Shown here piece after piece: positions 1 to 8,353 of a stretch of 64,000 nt of DNA (positions within the stretch are counted from its first letter, which is position 1; every line of letters begins with the position of its first letter). The notes beneath the pieces are model-generated. The model made no database searches. It was not told where the DNA came from and saw only the letters and a list, made by a program, of their open reading frames with translations. The position numbers and the translations under genes were made by a program. Source of the stretch: Salinimicrobium sediminis (GTDB taxonomy: Bacteria > Bacteroidota > Bacteroidia > Flavobacteriales > Flavobacteriaceae); contig NZ_OCMF01000001.1 of NCBI RefSeq assembly GCF_900215295.1, forward strand, positions 1,612,001 through 1,676,000, given 5' to 3'.

Positions 1-48
1 TTGCTTGTGGTGCCTCCAGCCCCGAAGCGTCGGGGGAACCAGGGACAC
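1..48 (-). pseudogene. Broken second copy of the tRNA-Phe 3' part with inserted hairpin
   Basis: Positions 1-19 are identical to 390-408 and positions 37-48 are identical to 415-426, so this is a second copy of the T-arm, acceptor 3' strand and trailing bases of the intact tRNA-Phe gene upstream on the same (minus) strand. The six bases 409-414 that form part of the T loop and stem in the intact gene are replaced here by 17 bases (20-36) containing a perfect 6-bp hairpin, CCCCGA-agcg-TCGGGG. The copy lacks the anticodon and D arms and cannot be a working tRNA. Its inner end coincides with the stop codon of the GIY-YIG gene, so the nuclease gene sits exactly between two tRNA-derived direct repeats. 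The window starts here, so the repeat may extend further. Confidence 0.8.
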
Positions 49-329
49 TATCTAGTAGAAAGAATCTCCTCCAAAATATCAGGGCGTTCAATAATTTTTT
101 GAATGAATTTTCTGCTTTTCATTCTTTTAATATAGCGTTCCAGGAAAACTGCGTCTGTTTTATTCTCACACTTAAAGATGAGTTTGATTTTCCAATCTGA
201 AGCAGCTTTAGTAAAGGCTTTTAAAAATCTATGACTATTATGCAATTTGATTCTTGCCGGAACGTCATTTGATTCTCCGGTATAATATTTATCAGCTTTT
301 GCACTATAGATTATGTACAGAAAATGCAT
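48..329 (-). CDS. GIY-YIG nuclease family protein
   Basis: A 93-residue protein with the compact GIY-YIG fold of UvrC-like and homing endonucleases. The N terminus shows the GIY-like motif as YIIYS (residues 5-9) followed by KYYTGESND (14-22), in which YTG corresponds to the YIG half. Next come a conserved Arg (R26) and a conserved Glu in a LERYIKRMKSR helix (residues 63-73), which normally supplies the metal ligand. The length matches stand-alone single-domain members often annotated as excinuclease subunit C-like or URI proteins. The gene lies just downstream of tRNA-Phe on the same strand. Its TAG stop overlaps a broken tRNA copy, which suggests a small element that targeted or duplicated the tRNA end. 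Cellular role unknown; DNA cleavage is inferred from the family. Confidence 0.85.
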   Translation of the reverse strand: MHFLYIIYSAKADKYYTGESNDVPARIKLHNSHRFLKAFTKAASDWKIKLIFKCENKTDAVFLERYIKRMKSRKFIQKIIERPDILEEILSTR

Positions 330-350
330 TGTTTCACTAAATAATTAAAA

Positions 351-384
351 TAAAAAAAGCCCCCTCTTTTTCAAGAAGGGGCTT
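351..384 (-). terminator. Intrinsic terminator after tRNA-Phe
   Basis: On the minus strand an 11-bp stem (358-368 with 373-383, one G-U pair, four-base loop) is followed by a run of seven T (complement of 352-358). It lies 13 bases beyond the tRNA 3' end and before the GIY-YIG gene, so the nuclease gene is probably not simply read through from the tRNA promoter. Confidence 0.8.
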
Positions 385-396
385 CTGCTTTGCTTG

Positions 397-469
397 TGGT
401 GCCTCCAGGAATCGAACCAGGGACACAAGGATTTTCAGTCCTTTGCTCTACCAACTGAGCTAAGGCACC
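397..469 (-). tRNA. tRNA-Phe (anticodon GAA)
   Basis: A 73-base cloverleaf on the minus strand. The 7-bp acceptor stem GGTGCCT/AGGCACC is perfect with discriminator A at 397, the D arm is GCTC..GAGC, the anticodon loop CTGAAAA gives anticodon GAA, and the T loop is TTCGATT. The T stem has one T-T mismatch in its centre. CCA is not encoded, because the next bases are CAAGC. A promoter lies upstream and a terminator downstream, so the gene is a monocistronic unit. Confidence 0.95.
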
Positions 470-505
470 AGTGCTTAAAGCGGCTTACCTTGTAGTAAGC
501 GGGTG

Positions 506-537
506 CAAATATAGATTCAAATTTAATATCTCCCAAA
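506..537 (-). promoter_or_regulatory. Bacteroidota-type promoter of tRNA-Phe
   Basis: On the minus strand TTTG (534-537) is separated by 20 bases from TATATTTG (506-513). This matches the Bacteroidota primary sigma consensus TTTG..TAnnTTTG at standard spacing. Transcription would start about 25-30 bases before the mature tRNA. Confidence 0.75.
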
Positions 538-588
538 GGAAAATGAAAAAAAATGCTTTTGTATTTTAGCTTTTTCAAGCACCCGCTT

Positions 589-1320
589 ATGAACCTCATT
601 ATAGATATTGGGAATACTGTTGCTAAACTGGCTGTTTTTCAGAAGAATGAACTGTTGAGAAAAGAAGTTGTCGAACAAGAGTTAGTGTCAGAAATTATAT
701 ATAATCTTTTTAAAGAATACTTCCCAATCAATAAAGTCGTGGTTTCGAACGTTTCTTCAGTAAGCTTCAGACTTCCGGAAAAACTTCAGCAGCGGGTAAA
801 ACTGGTGGAGCTTTCCGCAGCAACACCTCTTCCTTTCAAAAACCTGTATGCAACACCGGCTACCCTTGGAAATGATAGAAAAGCTTTGGTAGCTGCAGCA
901 GTAAAAAATTATCCTGCGCAAAACGTGCTGGTGATAGATGCAGGAACCTGTATTACCTATGATTTTAAAAATGCTGCCGACGAATATCTTGGCGGCGGAA
1001 TTTCCCCGGGCTTAAAAATGCGGTTTCGGGCATTGAATTCTTTTACCGCAAATTTGCCCTTGGTGGAAGCAGAAGGAACATGTGACCTGATTGGAGATTC
1101 CACAATTTCTTCTATAAGATCGGGAGTTCAGCAAGGCACAGTGATGGAAATTGAGGGAATAATCCACACCTATTCCAACCGATATAGAAATTTAATTACA
1201 ATTATTACAGGTGGAGACGCAAGTTTTTTGTCTATAAACTTAAAAAATGGCATATTTGCGAACTCTAATTTCTTGTTGGAGGGCTTAAATTATATTCTCG
1301 AATTTAATATCGATCAATGA
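589..1320 (+). CDS. coaX: Type III pantothenate kinase
   Basis: ATP-dependent phosphorylation of pantothenate, the first step of CoA synthesis, by the cytoplasmic ASKHA-fold CoaX enzyme. Visible motifs are the phosphate-binding loop DIGNT (residues 6-10), GNDR (94-97), DAGT with the following TYD (117-125), GGGISPG (135-141) and a GDST..SIRSG element near residue 175. At 243 residues it has the usual length. An in-frame ATG at 553 would add 12 hydrophobic residues before the conserved MNLIIDIGNT start; 589 is chosen because every CoaX begins just before DIGNT. The last four bases overlap the next gene (ATGA), so coaX is the first gene of an operon that continues with envelope genes. Confidence 0.95.
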   Translation: MNLIIDIGNTVAKLAVFQKNELLRKEVVEQELVSEIIYNLFKEYFPINKVVVSNVSSVSFRLPEKLQQRVKLVELSAATPLPFKNLYATPATLGNDRKALVAAAVKNYPAQNVLVIDAGTCITYDFKNAADEYLGGGISPGLKMRFRALNSFTANLPLVEAEGTCDLIGDSTISSIRSGVQQGTVMEIEGIIHTYSNRYRNLITIITGGDASFLSINLKNGIFANSNFLLEGLNYILEFNIDQ

Positions 1321-2564
1321 CAAAACGATTTTTAATAATCGTATTCATTTTATTTTCAGTGATTACGACCGCTCAGGAGCGAACCTCTTCTCCCTATTCT
1401 TTCTATGGTTTAGGGTTGAATACTTTTAGGGGGACAGTGGAAAATAAATCAATGGGGGGTCTTAGTGTATTTTCAGATAGTATTCACGTAAATCTGCAAA
1501 ACCCAGCTGCTTACGGAAATTTAAGACTTACCACGTATACCCTTGGTGCGAGCAATGTGTCTGTTAATATGAAATCGGATACAGAAAGTGCCACCGCGAA
1601 TACAACTTCCCTGGACTATTTGGCTATTGGCATACCCGCCGGGAAATTCGGTTTTGGTTTTGGATTAATTCCTTATACATCTGTTGGGTATAATATTCTC
1701 GATATTAATGAAGAAGAAGGCCGGGCAGGTAGATTCTCCGGAAAAGGCGGATTAAACAAGGTTTTTCTTTCTGCGGGATATTCTGTTAATACCAATATTA
1801 GAATAGGAGTAGATTTGAATTATAACTTCGGAAATATTCAAAATAAAAATATTCTAATTCGTGAGGGTCTTCAATACGGAAGTAGGGAATTGAACAGAAG
1901 TGACCTTGGAGGTTTTAGCTATAAAGTGGGATTGGATTATGAGCGGATGTTAAGTGAAAACCTGCAGTTCAAATTCGGAGCTTATTATAGCCCGGAGATC
2001 AACCTTGATGCTGAAAATAAAAGAGAACTTGCTACCATACTTTTTGGTCCCCAGGGGCAGGAGGTCGCAGTTGATGTAAGAAATCTTGATGTGGCCGATT
2101 CAGAACTTACCGTGCCAGCAAATCTTACTGTGGGTGCGGGGATTGGAAAACCAAGATCCTGGTTTGTAGGGGGTGAATATTCCACTACAGAGGCGGGTGT
2201 CTTTAGCAACAGATCCTTTGATCTTGAAGGAGCTGCTTATGACAAAGCTGCGAGGTACAGCGTAGGAGGATATTTTATACCTAATTATAATTCCCTTACC
2301 AGCTACTTTAGCCGTATAGTTTACAGAGGGGGATTGAGAATGGAGGAGACGGGATTGAGCCTCAATGGAGAATCAATTAATGAGTTTGGCATAGCTTTTG
2401 GATTAGGACTACCAGCAGGACAATTGTTATCGAATATCAACCTTGGAATCGAGTATGGACAGCGCGGTACGAAAGATTCGGGTTTAATTCAAGAGAACTT
2501 TTTTAATGCTATGATAAGCATCTCGTTGAATGACAGATGGTTTATCAAAAGACGTTTCGAATAA
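1317..2564 (+). CDS. Outer-membrane beta-barrel protein (coaX-linked)
   Basis: A 415-residue protein with a cleavable signal peptide (residues 1-19, ending TTAQ). The mature part is rich in alternating aromatic/glycine strands and contains the NPAAYG and GFGFGLIPY-type segments seen in FadL/PorV-like barrels of Bacteroidota. The C terminus ends in an amphipathic strand (RWFIKRRFE). The exact role is not known; position between coaX and the LptC gene is a recurrent flavobacterial arrangement in my knowledge of the group. Start overlaps the coaX stop by four bases, indicating coupled translation. A transport function would be inference only. Confidence 0.75.
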   Translation: MTKRFLIIVFILFSVITTAQERTSSPYSFYGLGLNTFRGTVENKSMGGLSVFSDSIHVNLQNPAAYGNLRLTTYTLGASNVSVNMKSDTESATANTTSLDYLAIGIPAGKFGFGFGLIPYTSVGYNILDINEEEGRAGRFSGKGGLNKVFLSAGYSVNTNIRIGVDLNYNFGNIQNKNILIREGLQYGSRELNRSDLGGFSYKVGLDYERMLSENLQFKFGAYYSPEINLDAENKRELATILFGPQGQEVAVDVRNLDVADSELTVPANLTVGAGIGKPRSWFVGGEYSTTEAGVFSNRSFDLEGAAYDKAARYSVGGYFIPNYNSLTSYFSRIVYRGGLRMEETGLSLNGESINEFGIAFGLGLPAGQLLSNINLGIEYGQRGTKDSGLIQENFFNAMISISLNDRWFIKRRFE

Positions 2565-2601
2565 TCACATACTATACTAAATCAGCACTAAAACTTTTAC
2601 T

Positions 2602-3972
2602 ATGAAAACCAAGGTAATACTTTTTCTTTCGGGGGTTCTACTGGGTACAGGAGCCTTGCAGGCACAGGCAAATCAGGAGTGTGCTACTACTGCCTCTCTT
2701 GCTTATAGCGATGCTAAAGCCAATAATTATGATGCTGCTTACCCAAGAATTCAGCAACTAAGAAAAGATTGTCCATCATACAGTATTGTAACTTATCAAT
2801 ATGGCGAGAGGATCTTAAAAGACAGGTTGGATAAAGCACCAGATGGTGAAAAAGCAGCCATTGCAGAAGATCTGATGAAGCTATATAAAGAAAGGCTTCA
2901 GTATTTTCCTGCTAAAACTGATGCAGGAGAGATCAATGCAGACATAGCCCAGCTAATGTACGATGCTAAAATTGGTACAACAGAAGAACAATTTGAAGCA
3001 TTTGATAAAGCTTTTAAGGCTGATGATAACAGCCTAAATGCAAAATCTTTGTATACTTATTTTTACTTGCTCGTTGAGCTACAGGATGCAGGAAAAAAAG
3101 ATCTTCAGGATGTTTTTGACAGCTATGATGTGGTAACAGCAAAACTTGAAGAGCAGGAAAATGAGACTGCAGAAGGACTTGCTAAATTATTAGAAAAGCA
3201 GGAAGCCGGCGAGCAGCTGACAGATAAGGAGCAAAAAAGACTTAATGCATATGAAACTAACCTAAAAGCCTATAGCGCCGTTAAAGGTAGTATCAATGCA
3301 AAATTAGGTCAACGTGCAGACTGTGATAATCTTATACCTTTATACAGCAAAGACTTTGATGCTAAAAAAGGTGATACCGAATGGTTGAAGCGTGTAAACA
3401 GCAGGCTATCTGCCAAAGATTGTACAGAAGATCCATTGTTCGTAAAAGTTTCTGAAGCACTTCATAAGTTAGAGCCATCTGCAAGTTCTGCCTATTCTTT
3501 AGGACAGCTGGCTGAATCTGAAGGAAACCAGGCAAAGGCACTTCAGTATTACAATCAGGCTGCGGAGCTTCAAAAAGATCCTTCTACAAGAGCAAATATC
3601 TATTATAGAATTGCCAACCAATACAAAGAAAAAGGTCAGTTTGGTCAGGCAAGAAACTTCTATCGCAAAGCTGTAGATGCTAAGCCTTCGTTTGGTAGAG
3701 CTTACCTGCAAATTGCCAATATGATAGGACAAAGCGCTAATAACTGTGGGAACACTGCCTTTGAGAAAAGAGCTGTTTACTGGAAAGCTGCAGAATACGC
3801 AGATAGAGCAGGGAGAGTAGATCCTTCAATAAGCGGAACTGCAAACGAAACCGCAGCAGCCTACAGAGGTAGAGCTCCACAAAAAAGCGATATCTTCCAG
3901 AATGACATGCAGGGTAAAACCATTAGCATTGGTTGTTGGATAGGAGAAAGCGTACGCGTACCTAATTTGTAG
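2602..3972 (+). CDS. Periplasmic tetratricopeptide repeat protein
   Basis: A 456-residue protein with a signal peptide (about residues 1-21, ending LQAQA). The N-terminal part has single-helix TPR-like units. A charged region rich in E, K and Q (about 190-225) may be coiled coil, and clear TPR units lie at about 297-375 (YSLGQLAESEGNQAKALQYY, then YYRIANQYKEKGQFGQA). Several Cys residues (QECATT, KDCPSY, RADCDN, SANNCGN) may form disulfides. It lies 37 bases after the barrel gene and one base before lptC. It probably acts as a scaffold in the periplasm or at the outer membrane; no specific partner can be named from sequence. Confidence 0.8.
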   Translation: MKTKVILFLSGVLLGTGALQAQANQECATTASLAYSDAKANNYDAAYPRIQQLRKDCPSYSIVTYQYGERILKDRLDKAPDGEKAAIAEDLMKLYKERLQYFPAKTDAGEINADIAQLMYDAKIGTTEEQFEAFDKAFKADDNSLNAKSLYTYFYLLVELQDAGKKDLQDVFDSYDVVTAKLEEQENETAEGLAKLLEKQEAGEQLTDKEQKRLNAYETNLKAYSAVKGSINAKLGQRADCDNLIPLYSKDFDAKKGDTEWLKRVNSRLSAKDCTEDPLFVKVSEALHKLEPSASSAYSLGQLAESEGNQAKALQYYNQAAELQKDPSTRANIYYRIANQYKEKGQFGQARNFYRKAVDAKPSFGRAYLQIANMIGQSANNCGNTAFEKRAVYWKAAEYADRAGRVDPSISGTANETAAAYRGRAPQKSDIFQNDMQGKTISIGCWIGESVRVPNL

Positions 3973-3973
3973 T

Positions 3974-4540
3974 ATGAAAATAACATACAGGAATAGTTTT
4001 ACAGGCATTGTCACGATACTTTTCGTGACAATGCTTTTTTCATGTGAGGGAAATCTTAAAGGGGTACGGCAAATGGAAATGCCCGAAGATGCACCACAGG
4101 CAATTGGTCAGGGTATTAACTTGAAATACACCGATTCCGGCAGGGTAGTAGCTACTCTCAAAAGTGAAAAAATGAAAGATTATTCCAATAAAAATTTCCC
4201 TTATCGTGAATTTCCGGAAGGCCTTATGGTGGAATTCTATGATGAGGAGCGAAAAAAGAATACAGTAACAGCCAACTATGGAGTTATCTACAACGAAACC
4301 GGCCTCATCGATCTACAGGGGAACGTTGTGGTTATCACCAGTGACAGCACAGAATTAACTGCCGATCAACTCTATTGGGATCAAACCAATAACTGGGTAT
4401 TTACAGACCATCCTAATACAATAAAGTTTAAGAACGGTGCCCGTAATAAAGGCCAGGGCTTTGATAGTAATCAGGAATTCACTAATTTCCGATCGAGGTC
4501 TAATGTGGGAGTGCAAATTTTAGAAGAAGAAACACCATGA
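3974..4540 (+). CDS. lptC: LPS export protein LptC (lipoprotein type)
   Basis: A 188-residue lipoprotein with lipobox LFSC (Cys24) and an OstA/LptC-like beta-jellyroll. The typical motifs are a central segment around ANYGVIYNETGLIDLQGNVV and the C-terminal ADQLYWDQ followed by FKNG. In gamma-proteobacteria LptC is anchored by a TM helix; Bacteroidota members commonly carry a lipobox, as here. It would link the inner-membrane LptBFG extractor to the periplasmic bridge for lipopolysaccharide. Its stop overlaps the next small gene (ATGA). Confidence 0.88.
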   Translation: MKITYRNSFTGIVTILFVTMLFSCEGNLKGVRQMEMPEDAPQAIGQGINLKYTDSGRVVATLKSEKMKDYSNKNFPYREFPEGLMVEFYDEERKKNTVTANYGVIYNETGLIDLQGNVVVITSDSTELTADQLYWDQTNNWVFTDHPNTIKFKNGARNKGQGFDSNQEFTNFRSRSNVGVQILEEETP

Positions 4541-4728
4541 TGAAATTTTCAAAATTTTTCGAATTTGCATACCTGGCGGCGGCGGCATTTTTCTTGTATG
4601 AAGCCGTAATCATATGGAATGAGCAGCGCACGCAGGCTTATCTCTTCCTCTTTTTTGTGGCTGTTGGCATTTTTATGTTCTTCTTTAGAAGGCACTTCAG
4701 GCATAAATATGGCAACAGGAATAAATAG
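4537..4728 (+). CDS. Small two-helix membrane protein
   Basis: 63 residues with two hydrophobic segments (about 8-25 and 33-50) and a strongly basic tail (RRHFRHKYGNRNK), as expected of an inner-membrane protein with a cytoplasmic C terminus. It overlaps lptC by four bases and lies five bases before the CNNM/CorC gene, so it is surely co-translated. Two adjacent ATG codons (4537, 4540) are possible starts. No family recognised with certainty. Confidence 0.7.
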   Translation: MMKFSKFFEFAYLAAAAFFLYEAVIIWNEQRTQAYLFLFFVAVGIFMFFFRRHFRHKYGNRNK

Positions 4729-4733
4729 GTAAT

Positions 4734-6020
4734 ATGACCTACGAAATTGTCATCATTCTTATTTCTCTTGTCCTTTCAGCATTCTTTTCAGGGATGGAGA
4801 TCGCTTATGTTTCTGCCAATAAGATCCATGTAGAGATCGAAAAAAAGCAGAATGATTTCCTGGCAAAAGTGCTAACGCGGCTAACCCGAAAACCTTCCAA
4901 GTTTATTGCAACAATGTTGGTAGGTAACAATATTGCTCTGGTAGTCTATGGTTTTTTTATGGGAGACCTGCTCATGGAACTCCTTAACCCGGCATATTTC
5001 AGGAATGAAATAGTGATCTATCTGCTTACCAATTTAAGCCTGCTCACCCAAACGATCATTTCCACTCTTATCATTCTTCTTACTGCCGAATTTCTTCCGA
5101 AAGTATTTTTTCAGATCTATGCCAATTTTCTGCTGAAGTTTTTTGCCTTACCGGCTTATTTGTTCTACCTGCTTTTTAGTTTCATCTCCTCCTTTGTGAT
5201 CTGGATCTCGGATCTTGTGCTTAAGTGGTTTTTTAAAACAGAGGGAGATGAAGTGCAACTGGCCTTTACTAAGGTAGAGCTGGGGAACTATATAAGTGAA
5301 CAGATGGAAAAGGTGGAACACGACCAGGAGATTGATTCAGAAATCCAGATCTTTCAGAACGCCCTGGAATTTTCTGAAGTGAAATCCAGGGAAGTGATGA
5401 TCCCCCGAACCGAAATAGTGGCAGTAGAGATTACGACAGATCCAAGAGAGCTGGTACAGAATTTTACAGCTACCGGACTTTCAAAAATCCTGGTCTACCG
5501 GGAAAATATTGATGATATTATCGGTTATATCCACTCTTTTGAGCTATTTAAAAAGCCGTCGACTATAAAATCTATTCTTTTGCCGGTGGTTTTTGTTCCT
5601 GAAACCATGCTTGTAAAAGATGTGCTCAACATCCTCATCAAAAAACGAAAAAGTATCGCAGTTGTTATCGACGAGTACGGTGGGACCAGCGGTATGATGA
5701 CCGTGGAAGACATCGTCGAAGAATTGTTCGGTGAGATCGAGGATGAACATGATCCGGTGGTGCTTATTGAAGAAAAGCTGGACGACAACAGGTATCTTTT
5801 CGCTGCCAGGCTGGAGGTAGATTATCTCAATGAGATCTATAAGCTTGATATCCCAATTGAGGAGAATTACGAAACCTTAGGAGGATATATATTAGATCAT
5901 ACAGAAGAGATACCGCCTAAGGATGGAGTTGTAGAAATAGACAATTTCACCTTTCATATCAAAGAGGTATCCAACACCCGGATTGAGCTTGTCGAGGTGA
6001 TTGTTAAGCCTGTTGATTAA
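4734..6020 (+). CDS. CNNM/CorC-family membrane protein (hemolysin family)
   Basis: 428 residues. The N-terminal DUF21/CNNM membrane domain has four hydrophobic segments (about 1-170). A CBS pair follows (about 220-340, containing VMIPRTEI and the DEYGG..GMMTVEDIVEELFGEI signature), then a C-terminal CorC/HlyC transporter-associated domain (about 350-425). The family is linked to divalent cation (Mg/Co) efflux; the Bacteroidota paralogue GldE has the same architecture but lies next to gldD, which is not seen here, so a gld name is not assigned. It is the last gene of the tight coaX-lptC operon; about 100 bases separate it from the chaperone gene. Confidence 0.85.
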   Translation: MTYEIVIILISLVLSAFFSGMEIAYVSANKIHVEIEKKQNDFLAKVLTRLTRKPSKFIATMLVGNNIALVVYGFFMGDLLMELLNPAYFRNEIVIYLLTNLSLLTQTIISTLIILLTAEFLPKVFFQIYANFLLKFFALPAYLFYLLFSFISSFVIWISDLVLKWFFKTEGDEVQLAFTKVELGNYISEQMEKVEHDQEIDSEIQIFQNALEFSEVKSREVMIPRTEIVAVEITTDPRELVQNFTATGLSKILVYRENIDDIIGYIHSFELFKKPSTIKSILLPVVFVPETMLVKDVLNILIKKRKSIAVVIDEYGGTSGMMTVEDIVEELFGEIEDEHDPVVLIEEKLDDNRYLFAARLEVDYLNEIYKLDIPIEENYETLGGYILDHTEEIPPKDGVVEIDNFTFHIKEVSNTRIELVEVIVKPVD

Positions 6021-6118
6021 TTTTAAGTTTTTCCTCACATTTTGAAGATTTATAGTTTTTTAATAAAGCTAAAAACGTTATTTTCGCCCCCTGTATTTCA
6101 GAATTAACAACATAGATA

Positions 6119-8239
6119 ATGGCAGTATTAAATAAAATTAGGCAACGTTCGGTTTTCCTGATCGTGATCATCGCTCTGGCACTTTTCTCATTCGTCCTGG
6201 CCGATGTGATTAGGAATGGTGGTATGGTTTCTCAAAAATCTCAAAACACCATTGCGACAATTAATGGAGAAGATATTGAAAGAGAGCAGTTCGCGAGGCA
6301 GGTAGAAGCCTACCAACGCAATCTTGGGCCTAATGCCACTACTTCACAGGCTGTGAACATGGTTTGGGACCTTAATGTGAGAAGGGCGTTAATGGAAGAG
6401 CAGTTGGAAGAACTGGGAATTCGCGTGGAAGAAGCTCAGGTGAAAGAGATGTTGAGACAGGAAATGGGTAATAACCCAAATTTCGTTAACGAAGCAGGAA
6501 TGTTTGATGAGAACAGGCTGCGTGAATATGTTGCAACTTTAAAGTCCACTTCCCCGCAGGCTTACCAGCAGTGGTTGGATTATGAAAATAATATTGCCGA
6601 GTCTGCCAGGGAGCAGATCTATCTTAACCTGGTAAGAGCAGGAGTAGGCGCCACCCTTCTTGAAGGAGAACAGTCTTACAGATTCGCCAATGACAATGTG
6701 GATATGGAATTCGTACAGATCCCTTATTCTTCTGTAGATGATTCTGAAGTTGAAATTTCAAAATCTGATATCCGTAAATATATTGAAGCAAACCCTGAAA
6801 AATTTTCTTCGGAAGCTACCAGGGATATTCGTTATGTCTTCTTCGAAGAAACAGCTTCTCCTGAAGATGAGCAGGAAGTAAGAAAGGATCTTGAAGGATT
6901 GCTTAACAGCCGTGTAGAATTTAATGCGGTTACCAAATCAAATGATACTGTTGCCGGATTCTCTAATACTTCTGAATACGAAACCTTCGTAAATGAAAAT
7001 TCAGATCAAAAATTCCTGAACAGTTTTGTTTTTAAAGATCAATTGCCTGCAGAGCATGCAGATTCATTATTCAATCTTGGAGAAGGAGAGATCTATGGAC
7101 CTTTTCAGTTCAACGGTTCCTGGAGAGTATCAAGACTTATAGAAACTGCTCAAATTCCTGATTCCTCTAAAGCTGCGCACATTCTTGTGGCATGGCAGGG
7201 ATCTCCTGTAGGTGGACAGGTGACAAGGACAAAAGAAGAAGCTAAAGCCCTTGCCGATAGTATCAGCAATGTGGTGAAGAATGACCGCGCAAAATTTGCT
7301 GAACTGGCTTCAGAATTTTCAGCTGATGCCTCTAACAAAGAAGATGGTGGAGATCTTGGCTGGTTCTCACCGGGAATGATGGTTCCTGCATTCAATGATT
7401 TTGTTTTCACCAACAACGAGGGAACAATCGGTGTTGTTGAGACTCAGTTTGGATACCACGTAATAAACATTCAGGAGCAAACAGACAGGGAGAAAGCAAT
7501 TAAGTTGGCTACCATTTCAAGAGCAATTGAACCTTCAGAAAAATCAATGAATGCATTGTTTGCCGAAGTGACCAATTTCGAACTTGATGCCAAAGAAGGA
7601 GATTTTGAAGAGCTTGCCAAAGCGAATGAAAAAGAGGTAAGACCGGTTAAGGATATTCAGCAATTAGAAGAAAGCATTCCGGGGTTAGGATCCCAAAGAA
7701 GGATTGTTCAATGGGCTTTTGAAGATGGAGTTGAAGTTGGAGATATCAAAAGATTTGAAGTTTCTGGCGGATACGTGGTTGCCCAGGTGACTGCGGTAAA
7801 TGAAAAAGGCCTGAAATCTGTTGAATCAGCTTCTTCTACAGTGATCCCTATCCTTCAGAAGCAAAAGAAAGCCGAAATAATTAAAAGTAAAATTTCCGGA
7901 AATGATCTGCAGCAAATCGCGCAGAATCAGGGTGTGGAGGTGAACTCTGCCAGTTCCGTGAACCGTAACAATCCAACGCTTCCGGGTGTAGGTAATGAAC
8001 CTAAGGTGGTTGGTACAGCCTTTGCTCTTGAACAGGGTGCGGTAAGTAAACCAATTGCAGGTGAAAAAGGAGTATTTGTGGTTAAGGTGCTTCAAAAGAC
8101 TGAGGCTCCAAAGCTTGACTCTTACAGGCCTTATGCTTCGAGGGAAGCAGCTGCCAGAAGAACTACAGTAAATACTGAAGTATTCGAAGCTTTAAAAGAG
8201 AACGCAGAGATCGAGGATAACCGCGCAAGGTTCTATTAA
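6119..8239 (+). CDS. PpiD/SurA-type peptidylprolyl isomerase
   Basis: A 706-residue membrane-anchored periplasmic folding factor. One N-terminal TM helix (about 12-30), a SurA_N-like helical chaperone domain (about 40-200), one clear parvulin (PPIC) domain starting with KAAHILVAWQG near residue 351 and ending with the typical GYHVINI near 450, and a second degenerate parvulin-like part to the C terminus. Parvulin hallmark residues (AHIL, GGDLGWF, F..GYHV) are present. Family role: assists outer-membrane and secreted proteins. A box TATTTTCG (6079-6086), one mismatch from TAnnTTTG, lies 32 bases upstream and may be its own promoter. A strong terminator follows. Confidence 0.9.
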   Translation: MAVLNKIRQRSVFLIVIIALALFSFVLADVIRNGGMVSQKSQNTIATINGEDIEREQFARQVEAYQRNLGPNATTSQAVNMVWDLNVRRALMEEQLEELGIRVEEAQVKEMLRQEMGNNPNFVNEAGMFDENRLREYVATLKSTSPQAYQQWLDYENNIAESAREQIYLNLVRAGVGATLLEGEQSYRFANDNVDMEFVQIPYSSVDDSEVEISKSDIRKYIEANPEKFSSEATRDIRYVFFEETASPEDEQEVRKDLEGLLNSRVEFNAVTKSNDTVAGFSNTSEYETFVNENSDQKFLNSFVFKDQLPAEHADSLFNLGEGEIYGPFQFNGSWRVSRLIETAQIPDSSKAAHILVAWQGSPVGGQVTRTKEEAKALADSISNVVKNDRAKFAELASEFSADASNKEDGGDLGWFSPGMMVPAFNDFVFTNNEGTIGVVETQFGYHVINIQEQTDREKAIKLATISRAIEPSEKSMNALFAEVTNFELDAKEGDFEELAKANEKEVRPVKDIQQLEESIPGLGSQRRIVQWAFEDGVEVGDIKRFEVSGGYVVAQVTAVNEKGLKSVESASSTVIPILQKQKKAEIIKSKISGNDLQQIAQNQGVEVNSASSVNRNNPTLPGVGNEPKVVGTAFALEQGAVSKPIAGEKGVFVVKVLQKTEAPKLDSYRPYASREAAARRTTVNTEVFEALKENAEIEDNRARFY

Positions 8240-8260
8240 GATTCTTTTTCTTATAATATC

Positions 8261-8291
8261 AAACCCTTCCACAGCCTGGAAGGGTTTTTTG
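8261..8291 (+). terminator. Intrinsic terminator after PpiD-like gene
   Basis: A perfect 10-bp stem AAACCCTTCC/GGAAGGGTTT (8261-8270 with 8278-8287), seven-base loop, followed by TTTTTT. It separates the plus-strand chaperone gene from the convergent mevalonate pair. Confidence 0.85.
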
Positions 8292-8353
8292 TTTTGCCTC
8301 AGTTATAATTTACGGGAATATAATCTCGGGCGGTGGGGAAGGTGAAATCAGGA

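Noticed and set aside
1-48. Second functional tRNA gene
   Set aside because: Only the 3' portion is present and the T loop is replaced by a hairpin; no anticodon or D arm.
4734-6020. Naming this gene gldE
   Set aside because: The domain layout fits, but gldD is not adjacent and other CNNM/CorC paralogues exist in flavobacteria.
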